A stretch of DNA of 64,000 nucleotides from Paraburkholderia guartelaensis (GTDB lineage: Bacteria; Pseudomonadota; Gammaproteobacteria; Burkholderiales; Burkholderiaceae): the NCBI RefSeq assembly GCF_004353905.1, contig NZ_SMOD01000026.1, positions 65,487 to 129,486 on the forward strand, in the 5' to 3' direction. A model generated the notes under the pieces. It saw only the letters and a list, made by a program, of their open reading frames with translations. It was not told where the DNA came from and did no database searches. Numbering within the stretch: the first letter of the stretch is position 1; every line of letters begins with the position of its first letter. This document shows positions 38,783-47,574 of the stretch, piece after piece. Made by a program: the position numbers and the translations under genes.

Positions 38783-38818
38783 AAAAAAAACCGTCGGAGC
38801 GCGAGGCATCCGACGGTT
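38783..38818 (-). terminator. Intrinsic terminator of the resB-ccsB operon
   Basis: On the minus strand AACCGTCGGA/TCCGACGGTT form a 10-bp stem (38789-38818) followed by eight U. It lies 25 bp after the ccsB stop. Confidence 0.88.
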
Positions 38819-38842
38819 AGTTCGTCTTGCGGGCCGATTCGG

Positions 38843-40087
38843 TTACAGCTTGCCGTAGCTATGCAGGCCCGAAAGGAACATGTTCACGCCAAGGAACGCG
38901 AAGGTCGTGACGAGCAGCCCGGTGAGCGCCCACCAGGCCGCCACGCCGCCTCGCAGGCCCTTCATGAGGCGCATATGCAGCCAGGCCGCGTAGTTGAGCC
39001 ACACGATCAGCGCCCAGGTTTCCTTCGGGTCCCAGCTCCAGTAGCCGCCCCAGGCCTGCGCGGCCCAAAGCGCACCGAGAATGGTCGCGATGGTAAAGAA
39101 CGCGAAACCCACGGCGATCGACTTGTACATGACGTCGTCGAGCACCTCGAGCGCGGGCAGGCGGTCCGCCAGCACGCCCCGCTCCTTCATGATGTACGCC
39201 ACGCCCACCATCGCCGAAAGCGCGAAGCTTCCGTAGCCGATGAAGTTCGCCGGCACGTGGATCTTCATCCACCAGCTCTGCAGCGCGGGCACGAGCGGCT
39301 GGATCTGCTGCGCGTCACGCGAGATCGAGTACCACATCAGGAAGCCCACGGCCGCGCTGATCACGAGCAGCACGAACGCGCCGAGCGCACGCGTGTTGTA
39401 GTGCCTTTCGTAATACAGATAGAAGAGCGCGGTGATGAGGCTGAACAGCACGAACACTTCATAGAGGTTCGAGATGGGAATGTGCCCGACGTCCGCGCCG
39501 ATGAGGTAGGACTCGTACCAGCGCACCATCAGGCCGACGAAGCCCATGAGCACCGCCGCCCAGGTCAGCTTCGAGCCGATCGAGCCGCCCGAGGGCGAGC
39601 GCGAGAGCAGCCCAATCCAGTAGAACAGCGTGGCGAGCACGAACAGCGCGCTCATCCACAGAATGGCCGACTGGCTGGAGAGGAAATACTTGAGGAAGAA
39701 GGCCTGGTCCGCGCGCGCGAGATCGCCCTGGTAGATCTGGATCGCGAAAATCGCGAGCACCGCGATACCGGCCATGAGCAGCCGCGCCGGCTTCCAGCGC
39801 CAGCCCAGTACGACGAGCGCCGGCGTCGTGCCGCAGAGCACCAGCTTGTCGTAGTAGTTCATGTGCGCGTGGTAGCGCGAGAGCGCGAAGCCCGCGCCCG
39901 CCACGAGCGCCAGCGCGAACAGCCAGTCGACCACCGTCAGGCGGCGCAGGAAGGGGCGTTCGTCGAACAGCACGTCGGCGAGGGGATCGCGGGCAGTCGC
40001 GGCGCCGTGCGCCGCAGCGGCATTGACCACCAGCGCACGTTCGGCGCGGCGAGCCTTCGCGGAGGAGGAAACCTGAGACAAGTCCAT
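38843..40087 (-). CDS. ccsB: System II cytochrome c biogenesis protein with WWD domain
   Basis: 414 aa polytopic membrane protein. The haem-handling WWD segment reads W-G-G-Y-W-S-W-D-P-K-E-T-W-A, and conserved His residues flank it (I-K-I-H-V-P and W-L-H-M-R-L). Together with ResB it moves haem out and attaches it to CXXCH of c-type apocytochromes. Names differ (CcsA in chloroplasts, ResC in Bacillus, CcsB in many bacterial annotations). It follows resB by 46 bp. The N-terminus has a 40-residue non-membrane extension. Confidence 0.93.
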   Translation of the reverse strand: MDLSQVSSSAKARRAERALVVNAAAAHGAATARDPLADVLFDERPFLRRLTVVDWLFALALVAGAGFALSRYHAHMNYYDKLVLCGTTPALVVLGWRWKPARLLMAGIAVLAIFAIQIYQGDLARADQAFFLKYFLSSQSAILWMSALFVLATLFYWIGLLSRSPSGGSIGSKLTWAAVLMGFVGLMVRWYESYLIGADVGHIPISNLYEVFVLFSLITALFYLYYERHYNTRALGAFVLLVISAAVGFLMWYSISRDAQQIQPLVPALQSWWMKIHVPANFIGYGSFALSAMVGVAYIMKERGVLADRLPALEVLDDVMYKSIAVGFAFFTIATILGALWAAQAWGGYWSWDPKETWALIVWLNYAAWLHMRLMKGLRGGVAAWWALTGLLVTTFAFLGVNMFLSGLHSYGKL

Positions 40088-40133
40088 GGGCTTACCGATG
40101 TTGATCGTGGGTGGCTGTAATCACGTGCGCCGA

Positions 40134-42371
40134 TCAGGGCGCACGGTCCGTGCCGCTGCCGTTCGTGTCGCCCGCATCGTTCGTGGCGCCCGTTTGCGGC
40201 GCCGTGCCTAGCGCACGGCCGACCGCGTCGCGGGTACGGGCGAACTCCTTCTCGAAGTCGAGGGTACGGCGGGCGGTCGACATCGCCATGATGACGTCGA
40301 CGCCGTGGTCCTGACCGTCCTGACCTTTCCGGTCCTTCAGCCAGAACCACAGACGCCGCTCACGCACGTAGAACATCGAGAAGATGCCGAGCACGAGCAA
40401 CAGGCTGCCAAGATACACGACTTTCTTGCCCGGCGCGCGCGTCAACTGAAATACCGAAGCTTGCACCTGCTTGAATGAATCGAGCTGTAGATAGACAGGA
40501 GATCCATACAGGAAGCTGTCGGAAATCGCGTTGATCGAGTCCTGTACGAAGCGCGCGGCGTCGGCATCGGGCCTCAGGTCGGGCTCGCCGGCCTGCTCGC
40601 GCGCGAGCTGCCAGAGATCCCATGTCGCACCTTCCAGCATGCGCAGAAGGAGGCTCGCGGCCTTTTCCTGCTGCTCCTTCGGCACCGACTTGTCGATGAA
40701 TGCCGCCACAGCCTGGAAGCCGCCAGCGGCGCCAGCAGCCCCTGTAGCGCCTGCCTGCGGGGCGTCCGAGCCCGCGAAAAGGGTCAAGACGCGTTCCGCG
40801 CTGTCCTCGAGATGCTGCTGCAACTCGCGGTTCGAAGCGGGGACCGAGCGCGCGGCGAAACGCTTCGCGGCCTGCGCGCGCAACGCGGGGTCCTCGAAGG
40901 CCGCGCGCAGCAGCATCCACTCCTTCGGCGTGCCGCCGGTGTCGGCGGGAATACGCAGGTAGCGGAACGGATCGTCGGGATTCTCGCGCATGCCCGCGAG
41001 GAACATGCGATCGCCACCGCCCACGTCCACAGGCAGCATGTAGTTGTTGTACTCGCGCGCCTGGCCGTCCTTGTCGCGCACCTTGTACTGCACCGACGGG
41101 CCGACGTTATGCAGGTCGAGCGGCTTCGAGCTCTTCGCACCGGAGCCGAGGCGCTCGTCGAACGCTTCCTTGAGCGACTGGTGCGCCACGCCGCGCGCGT
41201 CGTTCGCGCCGCTGCCATTCGAGATGTTCTCGACGTTGATCGCGCGGAAGTCGGCGAATTCGATCGTCTGCCCATCCACGCCCGGCACCGCCTGGCCAGC
41301 GGGCACCGCGAGCGGCGCCGAATTGCCGATCGTGCCGCCGAACGGGAAGCTCTTCGCGCTTGCGCCGGACATGGGCCACGCGGTCATCGACATCTGCGAG
41401 CCGCCGTCCTGGAAGCTCGACTGGTAGATCGAGACGCCGTCGTACTCGAACGGCTCGTTCACCTCGATGCGCGCCGGAACGCGCTGGCCCGTCTTGTGGT
41501 CGATCACGACGATGTCGCTCGCGAACAGCTTGGGCATGCCGGTCGAGTAGTAGTCGACGATGAACTTGTTGAGCTGGATGGAGAACGGCAGGTCCTGGAT
41601 CAGCGAGCCGTCGGGCTGGTTGAGGATGGCCGTGGAAACGAACTGGCCCTCGGGCACCCACGCGTAGCCGCGGAACGTCGGGTTCGACTGCGAGAGCCGG
41701 TGCTCGGGCGGAATGTCGTTGATGACTGCATTACTGCGGATGGGCGTCTTGTCGAAGAGCCACATCTGGAATTTGATCGGCAGATTGCTGTCGAGCAGGC
41801 CGCCGAGGCAGATGATCACGATCGCGAGGTGCGCGAAGATGTAGCCGATCTTCGTGAGCGCACCGCGCTTGGCCGCGATCAGTGTGGCGCCGTCGCTCTC
41901 GCGCGTGACGAACCGGTAGCCCATGCGCCCCGTCAGCTTGCTGAGCGTGGCAGCCGTTTGCTCGCGCGTGCCGCCCTCCACCGCGAACTCGCCCTTGTGA
42001 TGGAACGCGCGCAGGCTGCCTTCGCGGACCTTGTCCTTCCAGCTCTTCATGTCCGCGAGCATCTTCGGCGCGTTGCGGATCACGCACAGCGAGACCGACA
42101 CCACGAGAAAGCCGAGGATCGTCATGAACCACCACGCGCTGTAGACCGTGTAGAGGCTCAGCGAGCGGAAGATGTCGGCCCAGAAGGGGCCGAACTGATT
42201 GACGTAGTTCGGGTACGGGTCGTCCTGCGTGAGCACCGTGCCGATGATGCTCGCAATGGCGAGCACGACGAGCAGCGCAATCGCGAAGCGCATCGAACTG
42301 ATCAGCTCGACGGCGCTCTTCACCGCCTTCTGGCGAACATTCAACTGCAAACCCTGCGTGGTGACGCTCAT
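40134..42371 (-). CDS. resB: ResB-family cytochrome c biogenesis protein
   Basis: 745 aa. Three membrane helices lie in the first 230 residues (L-L-V-V-L-A-I-A-S-I-I-G-T-V-L, F-M-T-I-L-G-F-L-V-V, I-F-A-H-L-A-I-V-I-I-C-L), then a large periplasmic domain, then a last helix near residue 660 and a cytoplasmic tail. ResB works with CcsB in system II haem ligation. The periplasmic domain contains a Gly/Ala insert (about residues 530-550), and the last 35 residues are low complexity. First gene of the pair. Confidence 0.93.
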   Translation of the reverse strand: MSVTTQGLQLNVRQKAVKSAVELISSMRFAIALLVVLAIASIIGTVLTQDDPYPNYVNQFGPFWADIFRSLSLYTVYSAWWFMTILGFLVVSVSLCVIRNAPKMLADMKSWKDKVREGSLRAFHHKGEFAVEGGTREQTAATLSKLTGRMGYRFVTRESDGATLIAAKRGALTKIGYIFAHLAIVIICLGGLLDSNLPIKFQMWLFDKTPIRSNAVINDIPPEHRLSQSNPTFRGYAWVPEGQFVSTAILNQPDGSLIQDLPFSIQLNKFIVDYYSTGMPKLFASDIVVIDHKTGQRVPARIEVNEPFEYDGVSIYQSSFQDGGSQMSMTAWPMSGASAKSFPFGGTIGNSAPLAVPAGQAVPGVDGQTIEFADFRAINVENISNGSGANDARGVAHQSLKEAFDERLGSGAKSSKPLDLHNVGPSVQYKVRDKDGQAREYNNYMLPVDVGGGDRMFLAGMRENPDDPFRYLRIPADTGGTPKEWMLLRAAFEDPALRAQAAKRFAARSVPASNRELQQHLEDSAERVLTLFAGSDAPQAGATGAAGAAGGFQAVAAFIDKSVPKEQQEKAASLLLRMLEGATWDLWQLAREQAGEPDLRPDADAARFVQDSINAISDSFLYGSPVYLQLDSFKQVQASVFQLTRAPGKKVVYLGSLLLVLGIFSMFYVRERRLWFWLKDRKGQDGQDHGVDVIMAMSTARRTLDFEKEFARTRDAVGRALGTAPQTGATNDAGDTNGSGTDRAP

Positions 42372-42424
42372 TCAAACTCCGCTTTATCGCTCTTGCTGGC
42401 TTCTCGCCGATCAGGCGCTACAGC

Positions 42425-42474
42425 AAAAAAGGGTGCAGGCGCGCCGTCAGCGTGACGACGCCCTCACCCTTTTC
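42425..42474 (-). terminator. Terminator after the cytochrome c4 gene
   Basis: On the minus strand AAGGGTG-A-GGGCG-TCGTC pairs imperfectly with GACGG-CGC-GCCT-GCACCC, then a run of U (42425-42430). It lies about 60 bp after the cytochrome stop and before resB. Confidence 0.65.
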
Positions 42475-42535
42475 TTGTTTTTCGGCCTGCCGCGCGGTGA
42501 AACTGCCGATCAAACGTGCGGCAAACCTGCTTCGC

Positions 42536-43210
42536 TCAATGCAGGCCGGCGGCGTAATCGGCGACGGCCTTGATCTCGTCGTCCGAGAGCCGGTGCGCGA
42601 TGGTTCGCATCGGATCGTTATTGTTACGCGTGCCCTGCTGGAAAGCATTGAGCTGTGCAACGATATATTCCGACCACTGGCCCGAAAGGCGCGGAAACTG
42701 GATCGGAATACCCTGGCCCGTGGGTCCGTGGCACGCTGCACAGGCTGGCACGCCCTTATCGGCGATGCCGCCACGCCAGATCGACTGGCCGAACGGCACG
42801 GTCTTCGCGTCGTGCGCGTAGCCGGGTTTGGGTGTCTGAGAGGCGAACCAGGCTGCGACGTTGATCATATCCTGGTCTGACAGCGCGGCAGCGAAGCCGG
42901 CCATGATGGGGTTTGCGCGCGCCGCCGGCTTGCCGCCGGGCTGCGGTTTGAAGTCCTTGAGTTGCTTGACGAGATATTCGGCGTGCTGGCCGGCGAGCTT
43001 GGGATACGCGCCGCCGCTGCTGTTGCCGTCCGCCGCGTGACAGGCCGCGCACACCTGCGCGGCAATGGCTTGCCCCCGGGCGACGTCGGGCTTGGCCGGC
43101 GTTCCCTGATCCGCCGCGCTTGCCTGCCCCGCCATCATGAATAAACTTGCTGTAAGACCTGACGCTATCGCACTCTCGAACACCTTCAAGCACTTGCCCA
43201 GTCGATTCAT
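42536..43210 (-). CDS. Dihaem cytochrome c4
   Basis: 224 aa with a signal peptide cleaved after A-S-A and two class I cytochrome c domains, each with a C-A-A-C-H haem site; distal Met ligands lie in the later loops of each domain. Cytochromes c4 carry electrons between the bc1 complex and terminal oxidases. Its maturation needs the system II proteins encoded directly downstream. ATG after AAGGTGCGCGA. Divergent from engB. Confidence 0.93.
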   Translation of the reverse strand: MNRLGKCLKVFESAIASGLTASLFMMAGQASAADQGTPAKPDVARGQAIAAQVCAACHAADGNSSGGAYPKLAGQHAEYLVKQLKDFKPQPGGKPAARANPIMAGFAAALSDQDMINVAAWFASQTPKPGYAHDAKTVPFGQSIWRGGIADKGVPACAACHGPTGQGIPIQFPRLSGQWSEYIVAQLNAFQQGTRNNNDPMRTIAHRLSDDEIKAVADYAAGLH

Positions 43211-43319
43211 TCGCGCACCTTGTTTCGTCTTGTGGGAATCAGGTTCTGCAATGGACGACAGCGACCGATCTACCTCGAAAGGCCCGCGCTGGCCTCACTG
43301 GTATTCAGTAAACCATCGC

Positions 43320-43329
43320 ATTGTACAAT
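43320..43329. promoter_or_regulatory. Palindromic -10 region shared by cytochrome c4 and engB
   Basis: ATTGTACAAT is its own reverse complement and gives TACAAT, a -10-like hexamer, on both strands. It lies 110 bp before the cytochrome c4 start and 119 bp before engB. No convincing -35 is seen for either side. Confidence 0.35.
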
Positions 43330-43448
43330 AGCGCGCAAGGCAGCACCGCGCCAGTCGGGCCTGCCCCCGATATCCCAGATTCCATCCCGGGCGCTTCCGG
43401 GCCCGGCGGGCCACCCGCCGCGTTGTCTCACATTGTGGTCCTTTCTCG

Positions 43449-44096
43449 ATGGCCTTCCTGCTGCACCAAGCCCGCTTCTTCACGACGGTGAACCATCTGC
43501 GCGACCTGCCCGCTACGGCGCGGCCCGAGGTCGCGTTCGCCGGCCGTTCGAACGCCGGCAAGTCCACCGCCATCAATCTGCTGTGTAACCAGAAGCGGCT
43601 CGCCTTCGCCTCGAAGACGCCGGGCCGCACCCAGCATATCAACTACTTCTCGGTCGGCCCCGCCGACGAACCAGCGGGCTATCTCGTCGACCTGCCCGGC
43701 TACGGCTATGCCGAAGTGCCGGCAGCCGCGAAAGCGCACTGGGAGCAGCTGCTTTCGCTCTATCTGCAAACGCGCGCGCAGCTCTCGGGACTTATCCTGA
43801 TGATGGACGCCCGCCGCCCGCTCACCGACCTCGACCGCCGCATGATCGAGTGGTTTGCACCGACCGGCAAGCCGATCCACGCACTCCTTACGAAGTGCGA
43901 CAAATTGACGCGTCAGGAAAGCGTGCTCGCGCTGCGCACGACGAACAAGGCGTTCGACGAATACAGCAAGCAAGGCTACGAAGGGAAGCTGAGTGCCCAG
44001 CTCTTTTCGGCGCTCAAGCGCGTGGGGCTCGACGAGGCGCACGCCGTGATCGAGAGCTGGATCGTGCCGCAGGAATCCGTCGGCGAAACCGACTAA
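43449..44096 (+). CDS. engB: Ribosome biogenesis GTPase EngB (YihA/YsxC)
   Basis: 215 aa TRAFAC GTPase. G1 is G-R-S-N-A-G-K-S-T at residues 32-40, G3 is D-L-P-G-Y-G-Y and G4 is T-K-C-D. It assists late assembly of the 50S subunit. There is no purine-rich ribosome site before the ATG, but M-A-F-L-L-H-Q-A-R-F matches the family start. An intrinsic terminator follows within 80 bp. Confidence 0.95.
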   Translation: MAFLLHQARFFTTVNHLRDLPATARPEVAFAGRSNAGKSTAINLLCNQKRLAFASKTPGRTQHINYFSVGPADEPAGYLVDLPGYGYAEVPAAAKAHWEQLLSLYLQTRAQLSGLILMMDARRPLTDLDRRMIEWFAPTGKPIHALLTKCDKLTRQESVLALRTTNKAFDEYSKQGYEGKLSAQLFSALKRVGLDEAHAVIESWIVPQESVGETD

Positions 44097-44150
44097 CAAC
44101 CGTAGTAACGCACCTCGGGCCGGCCGCTTCAGGCAGGCCCTCAGCCGTCT

Positions 44151-44174
44151 AAAAGCCCACACTGTCGGGCTTTT
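44151..44174 (+). terminator. Intrinsic terminator of engB
   Basis: AAAAGCCC-ACACTGTC-GGGCTTTT, an eight-base stem ending in four T, 55 bp after the engB stop. Confidence 0.7.
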
Positions 44175-44227
44175 CACGCGCATTCATCAGATCTTTTCGC
44201 AAGGCTCGCGCGGCATTCGCCGCGCTA

Positions 44228-44243
44228 TGTGCGCTAGCGCACA
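44228..44243. repeat. 16-bp perfect palindrome in the engB-hemB spacer
   Basis: TGTGCGCTAGCGCACA is a perfect palindrome with no spacer. It lies between the engB terminator and a minus-strand terminator. It could be a dimer binding site. The 407-bp spacer (44097-44503) has no protein gene on either strand that I can support. Confidence 0.5.
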
Positions 44244-44321
44244 CAGGCGACGCTAACGTCAGGCACAGGCGCCCTTTCGGGCTGCGTTGCGGGGCCTTTC
44301 TGCGGTGCTTTCGGCGCACAT

Positions 44322-44351
44322 AAAAAAACCCGCCGTGATTTCCGGCGGGTT
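44322..44351 (-). terminator. Minus-strand intrinsic terminator with no known upstream gene
   Basis: On the minus strand AACCCGCCG, a seven-base loop and CGGCGGGTT form a nine-base stem, followed by a run of seven U counting the two in the stem. On the plus strand only two T follow the stem, so it works leftward. No minus-strand gene lies between it and hemB except the proposed sRNA. Confidence 0.75.
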
Positions 44352-44428
44352 AAACAGCCTTATCGAAAAACGACAGGCACCCGCTCAGGGAGGAGAAGCG
44401 GGGAGCTCGGCGCCAGGCGCCTCGCTCG
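44322..44428 (-). ncRNA. Candidate sRNA with anti-Shine-Dalgarno loop, upstream of hemB
   Basis: Minus strand. A TATCAT hexamer (44435-44440) could be a -10, giving a start near 44428. The RNA would contain a GGCGCC-rich 5' part, then a hairpin with stem CCCGCT/AGCGGG (44397-44402 and 44380-44385) and an 11-base loop TCTCCTCCCTG that is complementary to ribosome sites, then a linker with a short U-run, then the U7 terminator. Length about 107 nt. CUCCUCCC in a loop recalls sRNAs that expose a C/U-rich motif. No -35 is evident; expression is unproven. Confidence 0.4.
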
Positions 44429-44503
44429 ATCGGTATGATATACCATTGTCCCGAAAAGTTTCCTGCGCTCCGGGACCCATCCCGTTTCAAGATATCCGCC
44501 GAC

Positions 44504-45502
44504 ATGAGCTTCTATCCGCATCATCGTCCGCGCCGCATGCGACGTGACGATTTCTCGCGCCGTCTGATGCGCGAAAACCTCCTCACCACAAACGACCTGA
44601 TCTACCCCGTATTCGTCATTGCGGGCAACAACGTGCGCGAAGCCGTGCCGTCGATGCCCGGCGTCGAGCGCGTGTCGATCGATCTGCTGATGGGCGTCGC
44701 CGAGCAGTGCGTCGAACTCGGCATTCCGGTGCTTTCGCTCTTCCCCGTCGTCGATCCGGCGCTCAAGACGCCCGATGGCATCGAGGCGACGAATCCCGAC
44801 GGCGTGATTCCGCGCGCGGTGCGCGAACTGAAGAAGCGTTTCCCCGACCTCGGCGTGCTTTGCGACGTCGCGCTCGACCCGTACACGAGCCACGGCCAGG
44901 ACGGCGTGCTCGACGAGAACGGCTACGTCATCAACGACGAGACCATCGAGATCCTCGTTGCACAGGCGCGCGCGCAGGCGGAAGCCGGCGTCGATATCGT
45001 CGCGCCTTCGGACATGATGGACGGGCGCATCGGTGCGATCCGCGAGATGCTCGAAAGCGAGAACCACATCCACACGCGCATCATGGCGTACTCGGCCAAA
45101 TACGCTTCGGCGTTCTATGGTCCGTTCCGCGATGCCGTGGGCTCGGCGTCGAATCTGGGCAAGGGCAACAAGATGACCTACCAGATGGACCCGTCGAACT
45201 CCGACGAGGCGCTGCGCGAAGTGCGCCTCGACATCGAGGAAGGCGCCGACATGGTGATGGTGAAGCCCGGCATGCCCTACCTCGACATCGTGCGCCGCGT
45301 GAAGGACGAATTCCGCTTTCCGACCTACGTGTACCAGGTGAGCGGCGAGTACGCCATGCTCAAGGCAGCCGCGCAAAACGGCTGGCTCGATCACGACAAG
45401 GTGATGATGGAATCGCTGCTCGCGTTCAAGCGCGCGGGCGCCGACGGCATCCTCACGTATTTCGCACTCGACGCCGCACGTTTGCTGCGCGCACAGAAGT
45501 AA
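44504..45502 (+). CDS. hemB: Delta-aminolevulinic acid dehydratase (porphobilinogen synthase)
   Basis: 332 aa, usual length. The active-site lysines are in M-A-Y-S-A-K-Y-A-S-A-F-Y-G-P-F and M-V-K-P-G-M-P-Y-L-D, and L-C-D-V-A-L-D-P-Y-T-S-H-G is the metal-region block, here lacking the three-Cys zinc cluster of animal enzymes. It condenses two ALA to porphobilinogen in haem synthesis. The start M-S-F-Y-P-H-H-R-P-R-R was chosen by family fit; an upstream in-frame ATG exists, and the ribosome site is weak. Confidence 0.96.
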   Translation: MSFYPHHRPRRMRRDDFSRRLMRENLLTTNDLIYPVFVIAGNNVREAVPSMPGVERVSIDLLMGVAEQCVELGIPVLSLFPVVDPALKTPDGIEATNPDGVIPRAVRELKKRFPDLGVLCDVALDPYTSHGQDGVLDENGYVINDETIEILVAQARAQAEAGVDIVAPSDMMDGRIGAIREMLESENHIHTRIMAYSAKYASAFYGPFRDAVGSASNLGKGNKMTYQMDPSNSDEALREVRLDIEEGADMVMVKPGMPYLDIVRRVKDEFRFPTYVYQVSGEYAMLKAAAQNGWLDHDKVMMESLLAFKRAGADGILTYFALDAARLLRAQK

Positions 45503-45521
45503 GCGCTGCACGCATCGCATG

Positions 45522-45552
45522 AAAAAAGGCACGTCCACGGACGTGCCTTTTT
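45522..45552. terminator. Bidirectional terminator between hemB and dsbD
   Basis: Stem GGCACGTCC/GGACGTGCC with a two-base AC spacer, five T on the plus side and six on the minus side, between convergent hemB and dsbD. Confidence 0.92.
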
Positions 45553-45606
45553 GCTTTCGGGGCGATGCGCGATCTCATGCGCGCGCAATGCCGTCCATCA
45601 GTCCAA

Positions 45607-47574
45607 TCAGGCCGATGGCGCTGCCGGCGTCTGCGGCGCCGGCGCCGTCACGTGATCGAGGCGCGCGAGGAACCGGTCGGCATTCTCGTAGCCGACCACG
45701 CGCAGCACTTCGTGCCCTTGCGTATCGAAGAAGATGATGCCCGGCGGTCCGAAGAGGCCGAAGCGCTTGAGCAGTGCCTGGTCGTCCGAATTATTGGCGG
45801 TCACATCGGCGCGCAACAGTCCCAACTCCGCGAGGCGCGCCTGGACGCGCGGGTCGCTGAAGGTGAACTTCTCCATTTCCTTGCAGCTCACGCACCAGTC
45901 GGCGTAGAAGTCGAGCATCGACGGCTTGCCCGCGGTCTTCAGCGCCGCGTCGAGTTGCGCGGGCGAGCGCACGGGCGCGAAGACCAACGCGTTCGCTTCG
46001 TTGGCGCCGGCGGACTGCGCCGCGCCGGCAGCGGCAACATCGCTCGCGCCACCCACGCGTGCGGCCAGCACCGCGAGCGGACGCAGCGGATCGGTCGAAC
46101 CCGCCGCAAGACCTACGATCAGCGTCGCGGCCCAGATCGCGAACGCCGCGCCGAGACCACGCCCGAGGCGCCGCCAGACATTGGCCGCGCCCGCGTTCGG
46201 CGTGAAAAGCCCAAGCGCGGCGGCCGCAAGCAGCAGCCAGAGGGCGGCGAGCAGCATCTGCGCGGTTGCGCCGAGCACCGGCCAGACGATCCACAGCGCG
46301 GCCGCGAGCAGTACGACCCCGAAGAACACCTTTACGCCATCCATCCAGGTGCCCGCACGAGGCAGCAGCGAGCCTGCGCCGAGACCGAGGATCATCAGCG
46401 GGACGCCGAGACCCAGGCCCATCGCAAAGAGCGCCGCGCCGCCGAGCACGGCGTTGCCCGTGTGCGCGATGAACGCCAGCACCGCGAAGAGCGGCGCGGT
46501 CATGCAAGCGCCCACCACGAGCGCGGATAGCGCGCCCATCACGGCGACGGCGGCGAATTTGCCGCCGGAACGGCCTTGGGTGGCGCGCGAGGCGCCGTCC
46601 TGCCAGCGCTGCGGCAGCGCGATGTCGTAGCCGGCGATCAGCGTGACGGCGAACGCGGTGAGGAGCACCGCGAACACGCCCAGCACCCACGGGTTCTGCA
46701 GCCATGCGCCAAGGCTCTGGCCGACCAGCGCAGCAGCAATGCCCAGCACCGTGTAGACGAGCGCCATGCCGAGCACGTAGACGAACGAGAGCGCGAAGCC
46801 GCGCGAGCGCGTAACGCGCGCGCCCTCGCCGACGATGATCGCAGAGAGGATCGGGATCATCGGGTACGAGCAGGGCAAGAGGCTCAGCACCATGCCGGCC
46901 ACGAAGTACAGGCCGACCACGGCGAAAAAGCCGCCGCCCTGCAGCAGCGATTGCGCATAGTCGGCGCTCGTGGCGCGTTCGTACCAGGGCTCCTCGGTGT
47001 CGCCTGCTGCGCGCGCTGCGCTCGTCTGCGGCTGGGGCACGGGCGTCGAGCTTGCTGCGCCCGGCACGGGGCTCTGGCCAGCCGTCGCGGCCTGTAACGC
47101 CGCGCCGCTCACGTGAAACACGTGTTCCGCGGGCGGATAGCAGATACCCGCGTCGGCACAGCCCTGCGATGTCACCGCGAGATCGAACGGACCGCTCGCC
47201 TTTTGCACCGGCACGCGGATCGTCAGCTCGCCTCGATAGGTTTCGACGTTCTTCTGGAAGGTCGGATCGAACTTCACGTGGCCGGGCGGGATTTGCGCCT
47301 CGCCCAGTTGCGCGGTGCCGTTGCGCGCGGCGAAGGCGAAGCGCTCGCGGTACATGTAGTAGCCGTCGGCGATCTTGAAATGCACGTCGACCATGCCCGG
47401 CGCTTCGCTCGCGCTGAACGTGAAGGCCTGGTCGGGCGGCAGGAAGTCGTCGTCGGCGGCTCGCGCGAGCGAAGTGCCGAACAGCATCGGCAGCAGGCAG
47501 CAGACGAGCAGGAGAAAGCCGGACAGCGTAGCGTACGGCGCGGCGCGCGAGCGCCGATCGAAACGGTTAGACAT
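45607..47574 (-). CDS. dsbD: Thiol:disulfide interchange protein DsbD
   Basis: 655 aa. Signal peptide; periplasmic alpha domain with the Cys pair in G-C-A-D-A-G-I-C-Y-P-P; eight-helix beta domain with Cys in L-L-P-C-S-Y-P-M and G-A-C-M-T-A-P; C-terminal thioredoxin-like gamma domain with W-C-V-S-C-K-E. DsbD moves electrons from cytoplasmic thioredoxin to periplasmic proteins, including cytochrome c maturation partners. The ATG lies inside the end of cutA (8-base overlap), suggesting coupling; an in-frame ATG nine codons upstream is also possible. Confidence 0.95.
   Translation of the reverse strand: MSNRFDRRSRAAPYATLSGFLLLVCCLLPMLFGTSLARAADDDFLPPDQAFTFSASEAPGMVDVHFKIADGYYMYRERFAFAARNGTAQLGEAQIPPGHVKFDPTFQKNVETYRGELTIRVPVQKASGPFDLAVTSQGCADAGICYPPAEHVFHVSGAALQAATAGQSPVPGAASSTPVPQPQTSAARAAGDTEEPWYERATSADYAQSLLQGGGFFAVVGLYFVAGMVLSLLPCSYPMIPILSAIIVGEGARVTRSRGFALSFVYVLGMALVYTVLGIAAALVGQSLGAWLQNPWVLGVFAVLLTAFAVTLIAGYDIALPQRWQDGASRATQGRSGGKFAAVAVMGALSALVVGACMTAPLFAVLAFIAHTGNAVLGGAALFAMGLGLGVPLMILGLGAGSLLPRAGTWMDGVKVFFGVVLLAAALWIVWPVLGATAQMLLAALWLLLAAAALGLFTPNAGAANVWRRLGRGLGAAFAIWAATLIVGLAAGSTDPLRPLAVLAARVGGASDVAAAGAAQSAGANEANALVFAPVRSPAQLDAALKTAGKPSMLDFYADWCVSCKEMEKFTFSDPRVQARLAELGLLRADVTANNSDDQALLKRFGLFGPPGIIFFDTQGHEVLRVVGYENADRFLARLDHVTAPAPQTPAAPSA

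Noticed and set aside
44322..44351. Second plus-strand terminator for engB
   Set aside because: Only two T follow the stem on the plus strand; the U-tract is on the minus strand.
44360..45538. 392-codon open frame on the minus strand antisense to hemB
   Set aside because: It mirrors hemB codons, and its composition is a typical antisense artefact. The leftward terminator near it is better explained by a short RNA.
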